This document shows, in pieces, positions 1-7,820 of a stretch of 8,959 bases of DNA. Position numbers and translations under genes: made by a program. Every line of letters starts with the position of its first letter. The stretch's first letter is position 1. Below the pieces are notes generated by a model. It did no database searches. It was given only the letters and a program-made list of their open reading frames with translations, and had not been told where the DNA came from. This DNA comes from Flavobacteriales bacterium (lineage in GTDB: Bacteria; Bacteroidota; Bacteroidia; Flavobacteriales; BACL11), in the NCBI GenBank assembly GCA_018664745.1, contig JABJNS010000146.1, positions 1 through 8,959 of the forward strand, in the 5' to 3' direction.

Positions 1-2181
1 ATCGAATTGAATAATTTCATCCAGTCTATTTCTGAACTCAGGTGAGAATAGTTTATTAAGACTATTCATTGCATCAGACTCATTAGACTGATCACTAAAA
101 CCAATATTTCTTTTTGCGAGCATCTCAGCACCTACATTGGTAGTCATAATAAGGATAACGTTGCGGAAATCTGCTTTTCTGCCGTTATTGTCTGTTAAAA
201 CACCAGCATCCATTACCTGGAGAAGAATATTAAATATATCAGGATGTGCTTTTTCAATTTCATCTAATAAAACTACAGAATAGGGTTTTCTTCTTACTTT
301 TTCAGTGAGCTGCCCACCCTCTTCATAACCTACATAGCCAGGAGGAGCTCCTACCAAACGGCTTACAGCAAATTTTTCCATGTACTCACTCATATCTAAT
401 CTGATAAGTGATTCCTGTGAGTCAAACATTTCTTCTGATAAAGCTTTTGTTAATTGAGTTTTTCCAACTCCAGTAGGGCCTAAAAAAATAAATGATCCAA
501 TTGGTTTGTTTGGGTCTTTTAAGCCAACTCTATTTCTTCTGATAGCTTTTACGACTTTCTCAACAGCCTCATCTTGTCCAATAATTTTACCTTTAATGTT
601 ATCGGTCATAGAGGATAGCTTCTTTCTTTCTTGTGAGGCTACTCTGTTTACAGGAATTCCTGTCATGATAGAAACCACATCTGCCACATTTTCTTCTGAT
701 ACAGTTTCCTTGTGTGCTTTTAATTCTTTCTCCCAGATGTTTTTGGCATGTTCCAGCTGAGCGGCATGCTTCTTTTCATTGTCTCTAAGCTCAGCAGCAA
801 TTTCAAATTTTTGTTTTTTAATTGCATCCTTCTTTTTAATAGTTATTTGCTCTAGCTCTTCTTCTAAATCAGTAATATTCTTAGGTACAATAATGTTAGT
901 AATATGCACTCTTGAGCCTGCTTCATCTAATGCATCTATTGCTTTGTCTGGTAAGAATCTATCATTCATATATCTATCGGTAAGTATTACACAGGATTTG
1001 ATAGCGTCATCAGTATAGCTTACGTTATGGTGCTCTTCATATTTGAACTTGATGTTTGTAAGAATTTCTATAGTTTCATCAATTGAGGTAGGTTCAACCA
1101 TTACTTTCTGAAATCTTCTTTCTAAAGCTCCATCTTTTTCAATATGCTGACGATATTCGTCTAAAGTTGTGGCGCCAATACATTGTAGCTCACCTCTTGC
1201 TAGGGCAGGCTTAAACATATTGGAGGCATCTAACGACCCTGAGGCACCACCAGCACCAACTAGAGTATGTATTTCATCAATGAATAAAATAATATCAGGA
1301 TTCTTTTCTAATTCGTTAATGATACCTTTCATTCTTTCTTCAAATTGCCCTCTATATTTTGTGCCGGCAACTAATGCGGCTAAGTCAAGCATTATGATTC
1401 TCTTGTTGAATAATATTCTAGAAACTTTTCTTTGTACTATTCTTAAAGCTAATCCTTCTGCAATTGCAGACTTACCAACTCCAGGCTCACCAACAAGTAT
1501 GGGGTTATTCTTTTTCCTTCTACTCAATATTTGTGAAACTCTTTCTATTTCTTTATGTCTTCCAACTATTGGATCTAGCCTTCCTTCAGTAGCATATTTT
1601 GTTAAGTCTCTTCCAAAGTTATCCAAAACTGGAGTTGCACTTTTTGAAGTTGATTTTGGTTTTTCTGGAGTTGCTGGTCCAAAAATATCATCATCATTTT
1701 CTTCATCATCACCTAATGGCTCATCATGTTTTGAGCTAATGTCAATATTGTGAGTTTCGTATTCCTCTAAGATGATTTCATAGTTAAGATGAAGGTGTTT
1801 GAATGATATAGTTACTATATTGCTTTCGTCAAGTAGGATTGCAAGTAGAATATGAATTGTTTTTATTTCATCTTCTCCCAAATTTTTCCTTTCCATTATT
1901 GATTTTTTAAGAATTCTTTCTGTTTGTTTCTTGAAATCAATACTATCTTTATCAATATTTACTCTGCTATCTCTTTTTTTGATGTTACTTTCAATGATAA
2001 CACGCAAGTCCTTTGGGTCAATTCCTAATCCTTTTAATGTATCTATTGCAGTACCGCCACCTTCTCGTAAGATGCCTAAAAACAGGTGTTCAACACCTAT
2101 ACTTTCTCCGCCTAATCTAATTACCTCCTCTCTTACATAGGTAAAAACATCCTTCATTCTGTTCGAAAATCCTGTATTCAT
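1..2181 (-). CDS. clpC: ClpC-type AAA+ ATPase, Clp protease ATP-binding subunit (C-terminus cut off by window edge)
   Basis: Hsp100 unfoldase that threads substrates into ClpP in the cytoplasm. The start at 2181 gives MNTGFSNRMKDVF, and 727 codons stay open to the window edge; roughly 115-120 residues of the second AAA+ domain should be missing, judging from family length. Seen in order: two Clp_N repeats (about 8-150); an acidic linker (about 151-164, rich in Asp/Glu); AAA+ 1 with Walker A GEPGVGKS (231-238, Lys237), pore-loop Tyr276 in KYRG and Walker B ending Asp302-Glu303; a short UVR-like helix pair (about 448-485, containing FEIAAELRDNEKK); AAA+ 2 with Walker A GPTGVGKT (568-575), pore-loop Tyr616 in GYVG, Walker B Asp640-Glu641; an IGF tripeptide (693-695) where ClpP-binding loops occur; and FRNRLDE near the edge. 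The UVR segment and absence of a long coiled-coil middle domain favour ClpC over ClpB. The gene is divergent from gyrA. No frameshift was seen. Confidence 0.95.
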   Translation of the reverse strand, partial: MNTGFSNRMKDVFTYVREEVIRLGGESIGVEHLFLGILREGGGTAIDTLKGLGIDPKDLRVIIESNIKKRDSRVNIDKDSIDFKKQTERILKKSIMERKNLGEDEIKTIHILLAILLDESNIVTISFKHLHLNYEIILEEYETHNIDISSKHDEPLGDDEENDDDIFGPATPEKPKSTSKSATPVLDNFGRDLTKYATEGRLDPIVGRHKEIERVSQILSRRKKNNPILVGEPGVGKSAIAEGLALRIVQRKVSRILFNKRIIMLDLAALVAGTKYRGQFEERMKGIINELEKNPDIILFIDEIHTLVGAGGASGSLDASNMFKPALARGELQCIGATTLDEYRQHIEKDGALERRFQKVMVEPTSIDETIEILTNIKFKYEEHHNVSYTDDAIKSCVILTDRYMNDRFLPDKAIDALDEAGSRVHITNIIVPKNITDLEEELEQITIKKKDAIKKQKFEIAAELRDNEKKHAAQLEHAKNIWEKELKAHKETVSEENVADVVSIMTGIPVNRVASQERKKLSSMTDNIKGKIIGQDEAVEKVVKAIRRNRVGLKDPNKPIGSFIFLGPTGVGKTQLTKALSEEMFDSQESLIRLDMSEYMEKFAVSRLVGAPPGYVGYEEGGQLTEKVRRKPYSVVLLDEIEKAHPDIFNILLQVMDAGVLTDNNGRKADFRNVILIMTTNVGAEMLAKRNIGFSDQSNESDAMNSLNKLFSPEFRNRLDEIIQFD

Positions 2182-2372
2182 AACTTGTTGTTTTTAATTT
2201 GAACTAAATCTTTTGCAAGATACCTACTAAAATCGCACATTCTACAATAGTATTGATTCATTTTTTTTAACAAATATTGTTCATAACTTAAGCGTTAAAA
2301 ATTGAATGAATTACTATCATAAAATACGCAAATTTCTTTAATTTGTTACCTTAACGAAAAAAGATAAAAAAT
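2182..2372. other. Divergent clpC-gyrA intergenic region
   Basis: This 191-bp stretch separates the start codons of clpC (minus) and gyrA (plus). It is about 22% GC by direct count, clearly more AT-rich than the flanking genes. It must hold promoters for both directions. A plausible Bacteroidota-type promoter is visible for clpC (2245-2274, minus). For gyrA I cannot assign one: the nearest -7-like string is TTAATTTG at 2338-2345, but there is no TTG at a proper distance upstream. Neither gene has a GGAGG-like ribosome-binding site; gyrA is preceded by an A-rich run (ACGAAAAAAGATAAAAAAT), which is normal for this phylum, where A-rich leaders replace Shine-Dalgarno pairing. No tRNA, riboswitch or strong hairpin was seen. 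Confidence 0.85.
2245..2274 (-). promoter_or_regulatory. Candidate clpC promoter, Bacteroidota -33/-7 type
   Basis: Read on the minus strand, TTTG (2274-2271) is followed after 18 bp by TACTATTG (2252-2245). The second string matches the Bacteroidota -7 consensus TAnnTTTG in all but one position, and the first matches the TTTG/TTG -33 element. Transcription would begin near 2238, leaving a leader of roughly 57 nt before the clpC ATG. The spacer contains a run of eight A residues. The motif match and spacing are seen directly; promoter activity is inferred. In such AT-rich DNA a chance match is possible. Confidence 0.45.
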
Positions 2373-4970
2373 ATGTCATTAGGCGAAAAAATAATTCCTA
2401 TCAATATTGAGGAAGAGATGAAATCAAAGTACATTGATTATTCAATGTCAGTTATTGTCTCAAGAGCTTTACCAGATGTTAGAGATGGGTTAAAACCGGT
2501 ACATAGAAGAGTTTTGTTCGGAATGCATGAATTAGGAATTAAGTCGAATACAGCTTATAAGAAATCAGCAAGAATTGTAGGGGAGGTGCTTGGTAAGTTC
2601 CATCCGCATGGTGACACATCTGTTTATGATGCTATGGTGCGTATGGCTCAACCATGGAGTTTGCGTTATATGCTGGTTGATGGGCAAGGGAATTTTGGTT
2701 CTGTTGATGGCGATAATCCTGCAGCAATGCGTTATACAGAAGCTAGAATGCGTAAAACGGCTGAGGATATGCTGATGGATATTGATAAAGAAACAATTGA
2801 TTGGAACTTAAATTTTGATGATACTTTAAAAGAACCATCTGTTTTGCCAGCAAGATTGCCTGCATTGCTTTTAAACGGTACAACTGGTATTGCGGTAGGT
2901 ATGGCAACTAATATGCCTCCACATAACATTACTGAGGTTGTGAACGGTACATTGGCTTATATTGAAAAGAGAGGAAATTTAGAGGTTGCTGATTTGATGG
3001 AATATGTAAAAGCTCCTGATTTCCCTACTGGAGGAACTATTTATGGTTATGATGGTGTGCGTTCGGCATTTGAAACTGGTAGAGGTAGGGTAGTAATTAG
3101 AGGGAAAGTGAGGTTTGAGGAAACTGGAACTAGAGAGCAGATTATTGTTGAGGAGATTCCTTACATGGTGAATAAAGCCAATATGATTAAACAAACTGCT
3201 GATTTAGTTAATTCTAAGAAGTTAGAAGGTATTGCTGATATTAGAGATGAATCAGATAGAAATGGAATGCGTATTGTTTATGATTTAAAGCGTGATGCAA
3301 TTCCTAATATTGTGTTAAACAAATTGTATAAGTACACTGCTCTACAGTCTTCATTTTCAGTAAATAACATTGCTTTAGTTAAAGGTAGGCCACAGTTATT
3401 GAATTTAAAAGAATTGATTGGTCATTTTGTTGATCATAGACATGAAGTTTTAGTTAGAAAAACTAAATATGAATTAGCTGCTGCTGAAAAGAGGGCGCAT
3501 ATTCTAGAAGGTTTATTAATTGCATTGGATAATTTAGATGCAGTTATTAAATTGATTCGTTCTTCTCGTACTCCTGAGGATGCTAGAAACGGGTTAATTA
3601 ATAACTTTAAATTATCTGAAGTACAAGCAAGAGCAATTCTCGATTTAAGATTACAGAAGCTTACTGGACTTGAGATGGACAAGATTAAAGCAGAACATGC
3701 TGAAATCATGGAAAAAATTAAGCACTTAAATTTAATTCTATCTGATGAGAATTTAAGATATACTATGCTTGCTGATGATTTGAAAGAAGTAAAAGAAAAG
3801 TATGGTGATGAAAGAAGATCAACTATTGAGTACTCTTCTTCAGAAGTAAGTATTGAAGATATGATACCAAATGAGGAAGTATTGATTACAATTTCTCATT
3901 TAGGATATGTAAAAAGAACTTCATTAAGTGAATACCGTTCTCAAAATAGAGGAGGGGTAGGAAGTAAAGGTGCTACCACTAGAGATGAGGATTTTGTAGA
4001 AGAAATGGTAATGGCAAATAATCATGATTACATGTTATTCTTTACTGAGCAAGGTAGATGTTTCTGGTTGAAAGTATACGAAATTCCAGAAGGAGGAAAG
4101 ACAGCTAAGGGTAGAGCTATTCAGAATATGATTAACTTACCTAAGGATGATAAAGTGATGGCTTACATCAATACTAAGGACTTAAAAGATGAGGAGTATA
4201 TCAATTCTCATTATATAGTAATGTGTACTAAGAAAGGGGTAATTAAAAAGACTTCTTTGGAGCAGTATTCTCGTCCTAGAACGAATGGTATTAATGCAAT
4301 TACTATCCGTGAAGGAGATCAGTTATTAGAAGCAAAAATGACTACAGGTAATTCTCAAATTATGATGGCCGTTAAGTCTGGTAAATCTATTCGATTTGAA
4401 GAAGAAAAAGTAAGATCAATGGGGCGTACTGCTGCTGGTGTAAGAGGAATTAGATTACCTTCTGAAGATGATGAAGTTGTTGGTATGATTTGTATTAATG
4501 ACATGGAATCATCTGTTTTAGTAGTTTCAGAAAACGGTTACGGTAAGCGTTCGGCAGTTGAAGATTACAGAATAACTAATAGGGGAGGTAAAGGAGTTAA
4601 AACAATTAATGTAACTGAAAAAACTGGTGGACTAATTGCTCTTAAAAATGTAAGTGATGCTGATGATTTGATGGTTATCAATAAATCAGGTGTTACAATT
4701 AGAATTGGTGTAGATACTTTAAGAGTAATGGGTAGAGCAACTCAAGGAGTTAAAATTATCCGATTAAGAGATGAAGACAGTATTGCTTCAGTTGCTAAAG
4801 TTTCCAAATGGGAAGAAGAGGAAGTTGTATTCTTAGATGAAGATGGAAATGTAATTGAAGCTGAAGTAGTTGAAGGTGCTGAAACGCCAGAAACAAATGA
4901 AACTTCAACTGAAGAAAATACAGAAGATAATAATACGAACGAAACAACTGAAGAAAATGAAGAAAACTAA
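2373..4970 (+). CDS. gyrA: DNA gyrase subunit A
   Basis: The 865-residue breakage-reunion subunit of gyrase forms A2B2 with GyrB and introduces negative supercoils. The start MSLGEKIIPINIEEEMKSKY matches the usual N-terminus. The catalytic tyrosine is Tyr121 with Arg120 in AAMRYTE. The quinolone pocket reads HPHGDTSVYD, giving Thr82 and Asp86 (E. coli Ser83 and Asp87). The C-terminal domain from about residue 500 shows six repeated blades, starting near 501, 553, 613, 662, 714 and 765, as expected for the DNA-wrapping beta-pinwheel. The GyrA box is QNRGGVG (524-530) rather than the E. coli QRRGGKG; a similar TNRGGKG sits in blade 5 (735-741). Length, the box and six blades separate it from ParC. 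Residues 831-865 form a tail with 14 acidic and no basic residues. The last 14 bp overlap the M16 gene, so it is probably the first gene of a three-gene transcript. Supercoiling-sensitive control is common for gyrA but not visible here. Confidence 0.98.
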   Translation: MSLGEKIIPINIEEEMKSKYIDYSMSVIVSRALPDVRDGLKPVHRRVLFGMHELGIKSNTAYKKSARIVGEVLGKFHPHGDTSVYDAMVRMAQPWSLRYMLVDGQGNFGSVDGDNPAAMRYTEARMRKTAEDMLMDIDKETIDWNLNFDDTLKEPSVLPARLPALLLNGTTGIAVGMATNMPPHNITEVVNGTLAYIEKRGNLEVADLMEYVKAPDFPTGGTIYGYDGVRSAFETGRGRVVIRGKVRFEETGTREQIIVEEIPYMVNKANMIKQTADLVNSKKLEGIADIRDESDRNGMRIVYDLKRDAIPNIVLNKLYKYTALQSSFSVNNIALVKGRPQLLNLKELIGHFVDHRHEVLVRKTKYELAAAEKRAHILEGLLIALDNLDAVIKLIRSSRTPEDARNGLINNFKLSEVQARAILDLRLQKLTGLEMDKIKAEHAEIMEKIKHLNLILSDENLRYTMLADDLKEVKEKYGDERRSTIEYSSSEVSIEDMIPNEEVLITISHLGYVKRTSLSEYRSQNRGGVGSKGATTRDEDFVEEMVMANNHDYMLFFTEQGRCFWLKVYEIPEGGKTAKGRAIQNMINLPKDDKVMAYINTKDLKDEEYINSHYIVMCTKKGVIKKTSLEQYSRPRTNGINAITIREGDQLLEAKMTTGNSQIMMAVKSGKSIRFEEEKVRSMGRTAAGVRGIRLPSEDDEVVGMICINDMESSVLVVSENGYGKRSAVEDYRITNRGGKGVKTINVTEKTGGLIALKNVSDADDLMVINKSGVTIRIGVDTLRVMGRATQGVKIIRLRDEDSIASVAKVSKWEEEEVVFLDEDGNVIEAEVVEGAETPETNETSTEENTEDNNTNETTEENEEN
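3942..3962 (+). other. GyrA box (QNRGGVG variant) in gyrA
   Basis: Codons 524-530 encode QNRGGVG on the first blade of the C-terminal domain. In E. coli this seven-residue box (QRRGGKG) is needed for wrapping DNA and for negative supercoiling. Here two of the three basic positions are replaced (Asn525 and Val529), while Arg526 and both Gly pairs remain. From memory of Bacteroides and Flavobacterium GyrA sequences, this form appears to be normal for the phylum rather than a defect. Confidence 0.85.
4906..4958 (+). repeat. 14-bp in-frame direct repeat in the gyrA acidic tail
   Basis: CAACTGAAGAAAAT occurs exactly at 4906-4919 and again at 4945-4958. The copies start 39 bp (13 codons) apart, so both are read in the same gyrA frame, giving STEEN and TTEEN. 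The last two bases of the second copy are the first two bases of the downstream gene's ATG; the corresponding triplet in the first copy is ATA. Low-complexity Glu/Thr/Asn coding surrounds both copies, so the repeat may come from a local duplication or simply from biased composition. Confidence 0.7.
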
Positions 4971-7815
4971 TTTTTTTGCGGCAGCATTACTGTTTGCAAC
5001 TACTCTAGTAGCACAGGATATTACTGAAACTACTTTAGTAAAAGAAGCAAGTTCTAACCCTATGGATATTCCTTATGAGAAATGGGAATTACCAAATGGA
5101 TTGAAGGTATTAATTCATGAAGATCATTCTGACCCTATTGTACAGGTGCATGTTACTTATCATGTAGGGAGTAATAGGGAGGCAGCTGGTAAATCAGGAT
5201 TTGCTCACTTTTTTGAGCATATGATGTTTCAAGGATCTGAGCATGTAGCGGATGAAAGGCACTTTAAAATTGTAAGTGATGCAGGAGGGTCAATGAATGG
5301 AAATACTACTTCTGATAGAACGGTTTATTTTCAAACTGTACCTACTAATTATTTAGAAACTGCTTTATGGTTAGAGGCTGATAGAATGGGTTTTATGCTA
5401 AATGCAGTAACTCAAGAAAAGTTTGAAAACCAAAGAGATGCCGTTAAAAATGAAAAGTACCAAAATCAAATTAATCGCCCGTATGGAATGAGTTCTGAAA
5501 TTTTAGGCCAAACTCTGTATCCGCCTTCACACCCGTATAATTGGCCAGTTATTGGTTATGTTGATGATTTAGATAGAGCAACTTTACAAGACTTGAAAGA
5601 CTTCTTTTTAAGATGGTATGGTCCTGACAATGCAATATTAACTATTTCAGGAGATGTTACTTCTGAAGAGGTTATGCCTTTGGTTGAAAAGTACTTTGCT
5701 TCTATTAATAGAGGAACAAAACCAGTAAGAAGACAAAAAGCAAGTACACCAAGATTATCATCAGATGTGTATACAGGGTATACTGATAATGTATATTTAC
5801 CTTTAACTGATATTGTTTTCCCTACCGTACCTAACCATCATAAGGATGAACCAGCTTTAGATATGTTAGCAGCTTTAATGGGAGATGGAAATAATTCTAT
5901 TTTTTATAAGAACTTTGTAAAAACTGAAAAAGCAATTCAAGCTTCAGTAAGTCATCCTTGTCGTGAATTGGCAGGGGAGTTCCACTTTACTGTACTTACT
6001 TATCCTGATTGGCAGGAAGATCCAGGTATTTACTTCAATAATATTGAGGCAGATATCAGAAATACAATTGCTGAATGGGAGGAAAAAGGGTTTACTGATG
6101 AGGAATTAGCTATGGTAAAAACTGAGATGGAAACTATGATGATTAGCCAAAAAACTTCCGTTTCTTCTAAAGCGTCTGCTATATCATCTATGGAGTGGTT
6201 AGGTAGAGGAAAGAATAACATTGCAAGTTCTATACAACAATATCAAAAAGTAACTAGAGAGGATGTAATGCGTGTGTTCAATAAATACATCAAAAACAAA
6301 AAAGCAGTAATTGCTACTGTTCGTCCTAAAAGCCCATTTGTTAAGGAGTTAGATTCTATCATTAGTATTAATCCTAATGCTAACTTAATGTTGAAAGAGG
6401 ACCCACAATACCAAGGTTTAGTATATAATCGTCCTGTGGATGATTTTGATAGGACTGTGCAGCCAACTGCAGGAGCTCCTAAAGCACCTCAAGTACCAAA
6501 GTACTATAAAACTATTTTTGATAATGGTATTCATGTAATAGGAACACAAACTTCAGAAACGCCTAAGGTTTATTTAAGGCTAACACTTAATGGAGGTTCG
6601 CTTTTAGAAGAAGCTAAAAAAGTTGGTTTGGCTGATTTTACTGCAAGTATGATGAATGAAAGTACTAAGAATAAGGATGCTGAAGCTATTAGTGTTGCTT
6701 TAAGAAAGTTAGGGAGTACTATTTATTTTTCAACTAGCGGTAGTGAAACACATATGTATATTGAAAGTTTGACCAAAAACTTAGATGCTACTTTAGCATT
6801 AGCAAAAGAAAAGTTAATGGAACCTGCCTTTACTGATGAGGACTTTAAATTAGTTAGAAAACAAAACTTAGAGGGCTTAGAATCTCAGAAAAAGAATGCT
6901 CAATATTTAGCTAGTTCTGCTTTTCAAAATAAATTATTTGGCGAAACTCCATTTGGAAGAACAGCAACTACCAAAACAATGAAAAACATTAAGCTGAAAG
7001 ATATTCAAGCTTATTATGATGCATTTTACTCTCCATCAGTTGCCTCATTAGTAGTGGTAGGGGATATTGATGAAGCGAGTATTTTATCAAAATTAGATTT
7101 TCTTAAAAATTGGAAAGGTACTGCAGTAAATGTACCAACTCCTACTGATTTTGAATATCCTGCTGAAGTAGAAACACAAATCTATTTAATTGACAAGGAA
7201 GGTTCTTCACAATCAAATATATTCTTAGGGCATAAGGCTGATAAGTTTGATGTTGCTGGCGATCACTTTAAATCCAATATTATGAACTACCCATTAGGAG
7301 GTGGTGCAAGTGGTAGATTATTCCTAAACTTAAGAGAGGATAAAGGATATACTTATGGAGTTTATTCTTTTTTCAGAGCATCTAAATATACAGGAGCATT
7401 TACAGTGTTTTCATCTGTAAAAACAGAAGCGACTGATAGTGCTTTAGTAGAGATGTTTAATGAGTTAAATGCTATGACAACTACTGGAGTTACTGCTGAT
7501 GAGTTAGCTTCTACAAAAAGTTCAATGTTAAACAGTGAGGCTTTGGAGTACGAATCGCCAGGACAGAAGCTAGGATTCTTAAACAAGATGTTAAAGCATA
7601 ATTTGGATGAGAGTTTTATTGATGCTCAAACAGATGTATTGAACAACATTACTTTGGATGAGATTAATGCTTTAGCAAAAGCTAAAATTCACCCAGATAA
7701 AATGACCATTGTAATTGTAGGTAATAAATACTTAATCAAAAAGAAACTACAAAACTTACAATCCAACACTGATGGTATGAAATATAACTTTAAAGTAACT
7801 GAAATTAAACTATAG
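4957..7815 (+). CDS. Exported M16 (pitrilysin-family) zinc metallopeptidase, two M16 units fused
   Basis: This 952-residue protein is probably periplasmic or surface-exposed. The ATG at 4957 is chosen because it begins a clean signal peptide, MKKTNFFAAALLFATTLVAQ, with likely cleavage at Ala19|Gln20; an in-frame ATG at 4870 would add 29 Lys-rich residues that are only the gyrA tail read in another frame. The N-terminal half carries the inverted zinc motif HFFEH (His84, catalytic Glu87, His88) and the distal ligand Glu166 in AVKNEK. The C-terminal half (from about 520) repeats the fold but has Asp560, Ala563 and Ser564 at the motif, so it is non-catalytic; it keeps the LREDKGYTYG segment (Arg793, Tyr800), the R/Y pair that helps bind substrate in this family. 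One chain therefore carries what some bacteria split into two subunits. M16 enzymes degrade unstructured peptides in a closed chamber; the substrate here is unknown. It starts inside gyrA and is followed 5 bp later by the TPR gene, suggesting co-expression. No type IX sorting domain was seen at the C-terminus. Confidence 0.93.
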   Translation: MKKTNFFAAALLFATTLVAQDITETTLVKEASSNPMDIPYEKWELPNGLKVLIHEDHSDPIVQVHVTYHVGSNREAAGKSGFAHFFEHMMFQGSEHVADERHFKIVSDAGGSMNGNTTSDRTVYFQTVPTNYLETALWLEADRMGFMLNAVTQEKFENQRDAVKNEKYQNQINRPYGMSSEILGQTLYPPSHPYNWPVIGYVDDLDRATLQDLKDFFLRWYGPDNAILTISGDVTSEEVMPLVEKYFASINRGTKPVRRQKASTPRLSSDVYTGYTDNVYLPLTDIVFPTVPNHHKDEPALDMLAALMGDGNNSIFYKNFVKTEKAIQASVSHPCRELAGEFHFTVLTYPDWQEDPGIYFNNIEADIRNTIAEWEEKGFTDEELAMVKTEMETMMISQKTSVSSKASAISSMEWLGRGKNNIASSIQQYQKVTREDVMRVFNKYIKNKKAVIATVRPKSPFVKELDSIISINPNANLMLKEDPQYQGLVYNRPVDDFDRTVQPTAGAPKAPQVPKYYKTIFDNGIHVIGTQTSETPKVYLRLTLNGGSLLEEAKKVGLADFTASMMNESTKNKDAEAISVALRKLGSTIYFSTSGSETHMYIESLTKNLDATLALAKEKLMEPAFTDEDFKLVRKQNLEGLESQKKNAQYLASSAFQNKLFGETPFGRTATTKTMKNIKLKDIQAYYDAFYSPSVASLVVVGDIDEASILSKLDFLKNWKGTAVNVPTPTDFEYPAEVETQIYLIDKEGSSQSNIFLGHKADKFDVAGDHFKSNIMNYPLGGGASGRLFLNLREDKGYTYGVYSFFRASKYTGAFTVFSSVKTEATDSALVEMFNELNAMTTTGVTADELASTKSSMLNSEALEYESPGQKLGFLNKMLKHNLDESFIDAQTDVLNNITLDEINALAKAKIHPDKMTIVIVGNKYLIKKKLQNLQSNTDGMKYNFKVTEIKL

Positions 7816-7820
7816 AAATC

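Noticed and set aside
506..1018. Two short plus-strand open frames (506-760 and 779-1018)
   Set aside because: Both lie antisense to conserved clpC sequence and encode Ser/Phe-rich shadow peptides.
1169..1753. 194-codon open frame on the plus strand
   Set aside because: It is antisense to the AAA+ 1 region of clpC, which is clearly coding; the translation resembles no family and has a reverse-strand composition.
1931..2140. 69-codon plus-strand open frame
   Set aside because: It is antisense to the Clp_N domain of clpC, with no independent support.
2338..2345. TTAATTTG as a -7 box for gyrA
   Set aside because: It has a mismatch at a key base and no TTG at about 17-23 bp upstream, so I do not call a promoter.
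2193..2345. TTTAATTTG present at 2193-2201 and 2337-2345
   Set aside because: A 9-bp repeat of A/T-rich bases in a 78% AT region is expected by chance.
2590..3709. Short open frames within gyrA on either strand
   Set aside because: All overlap highly conserved gyrA coding sequence and lack any recognisable features.
4870..4956. Upstream in-frame ATG that would extend the M16 protein by 29 residues
   Set aside because: The extension is Lys/Gln-rich because it is the gyrA acidic tail read out of frame, and it would bury the signal peptide. The start at 4957 is far more credible.
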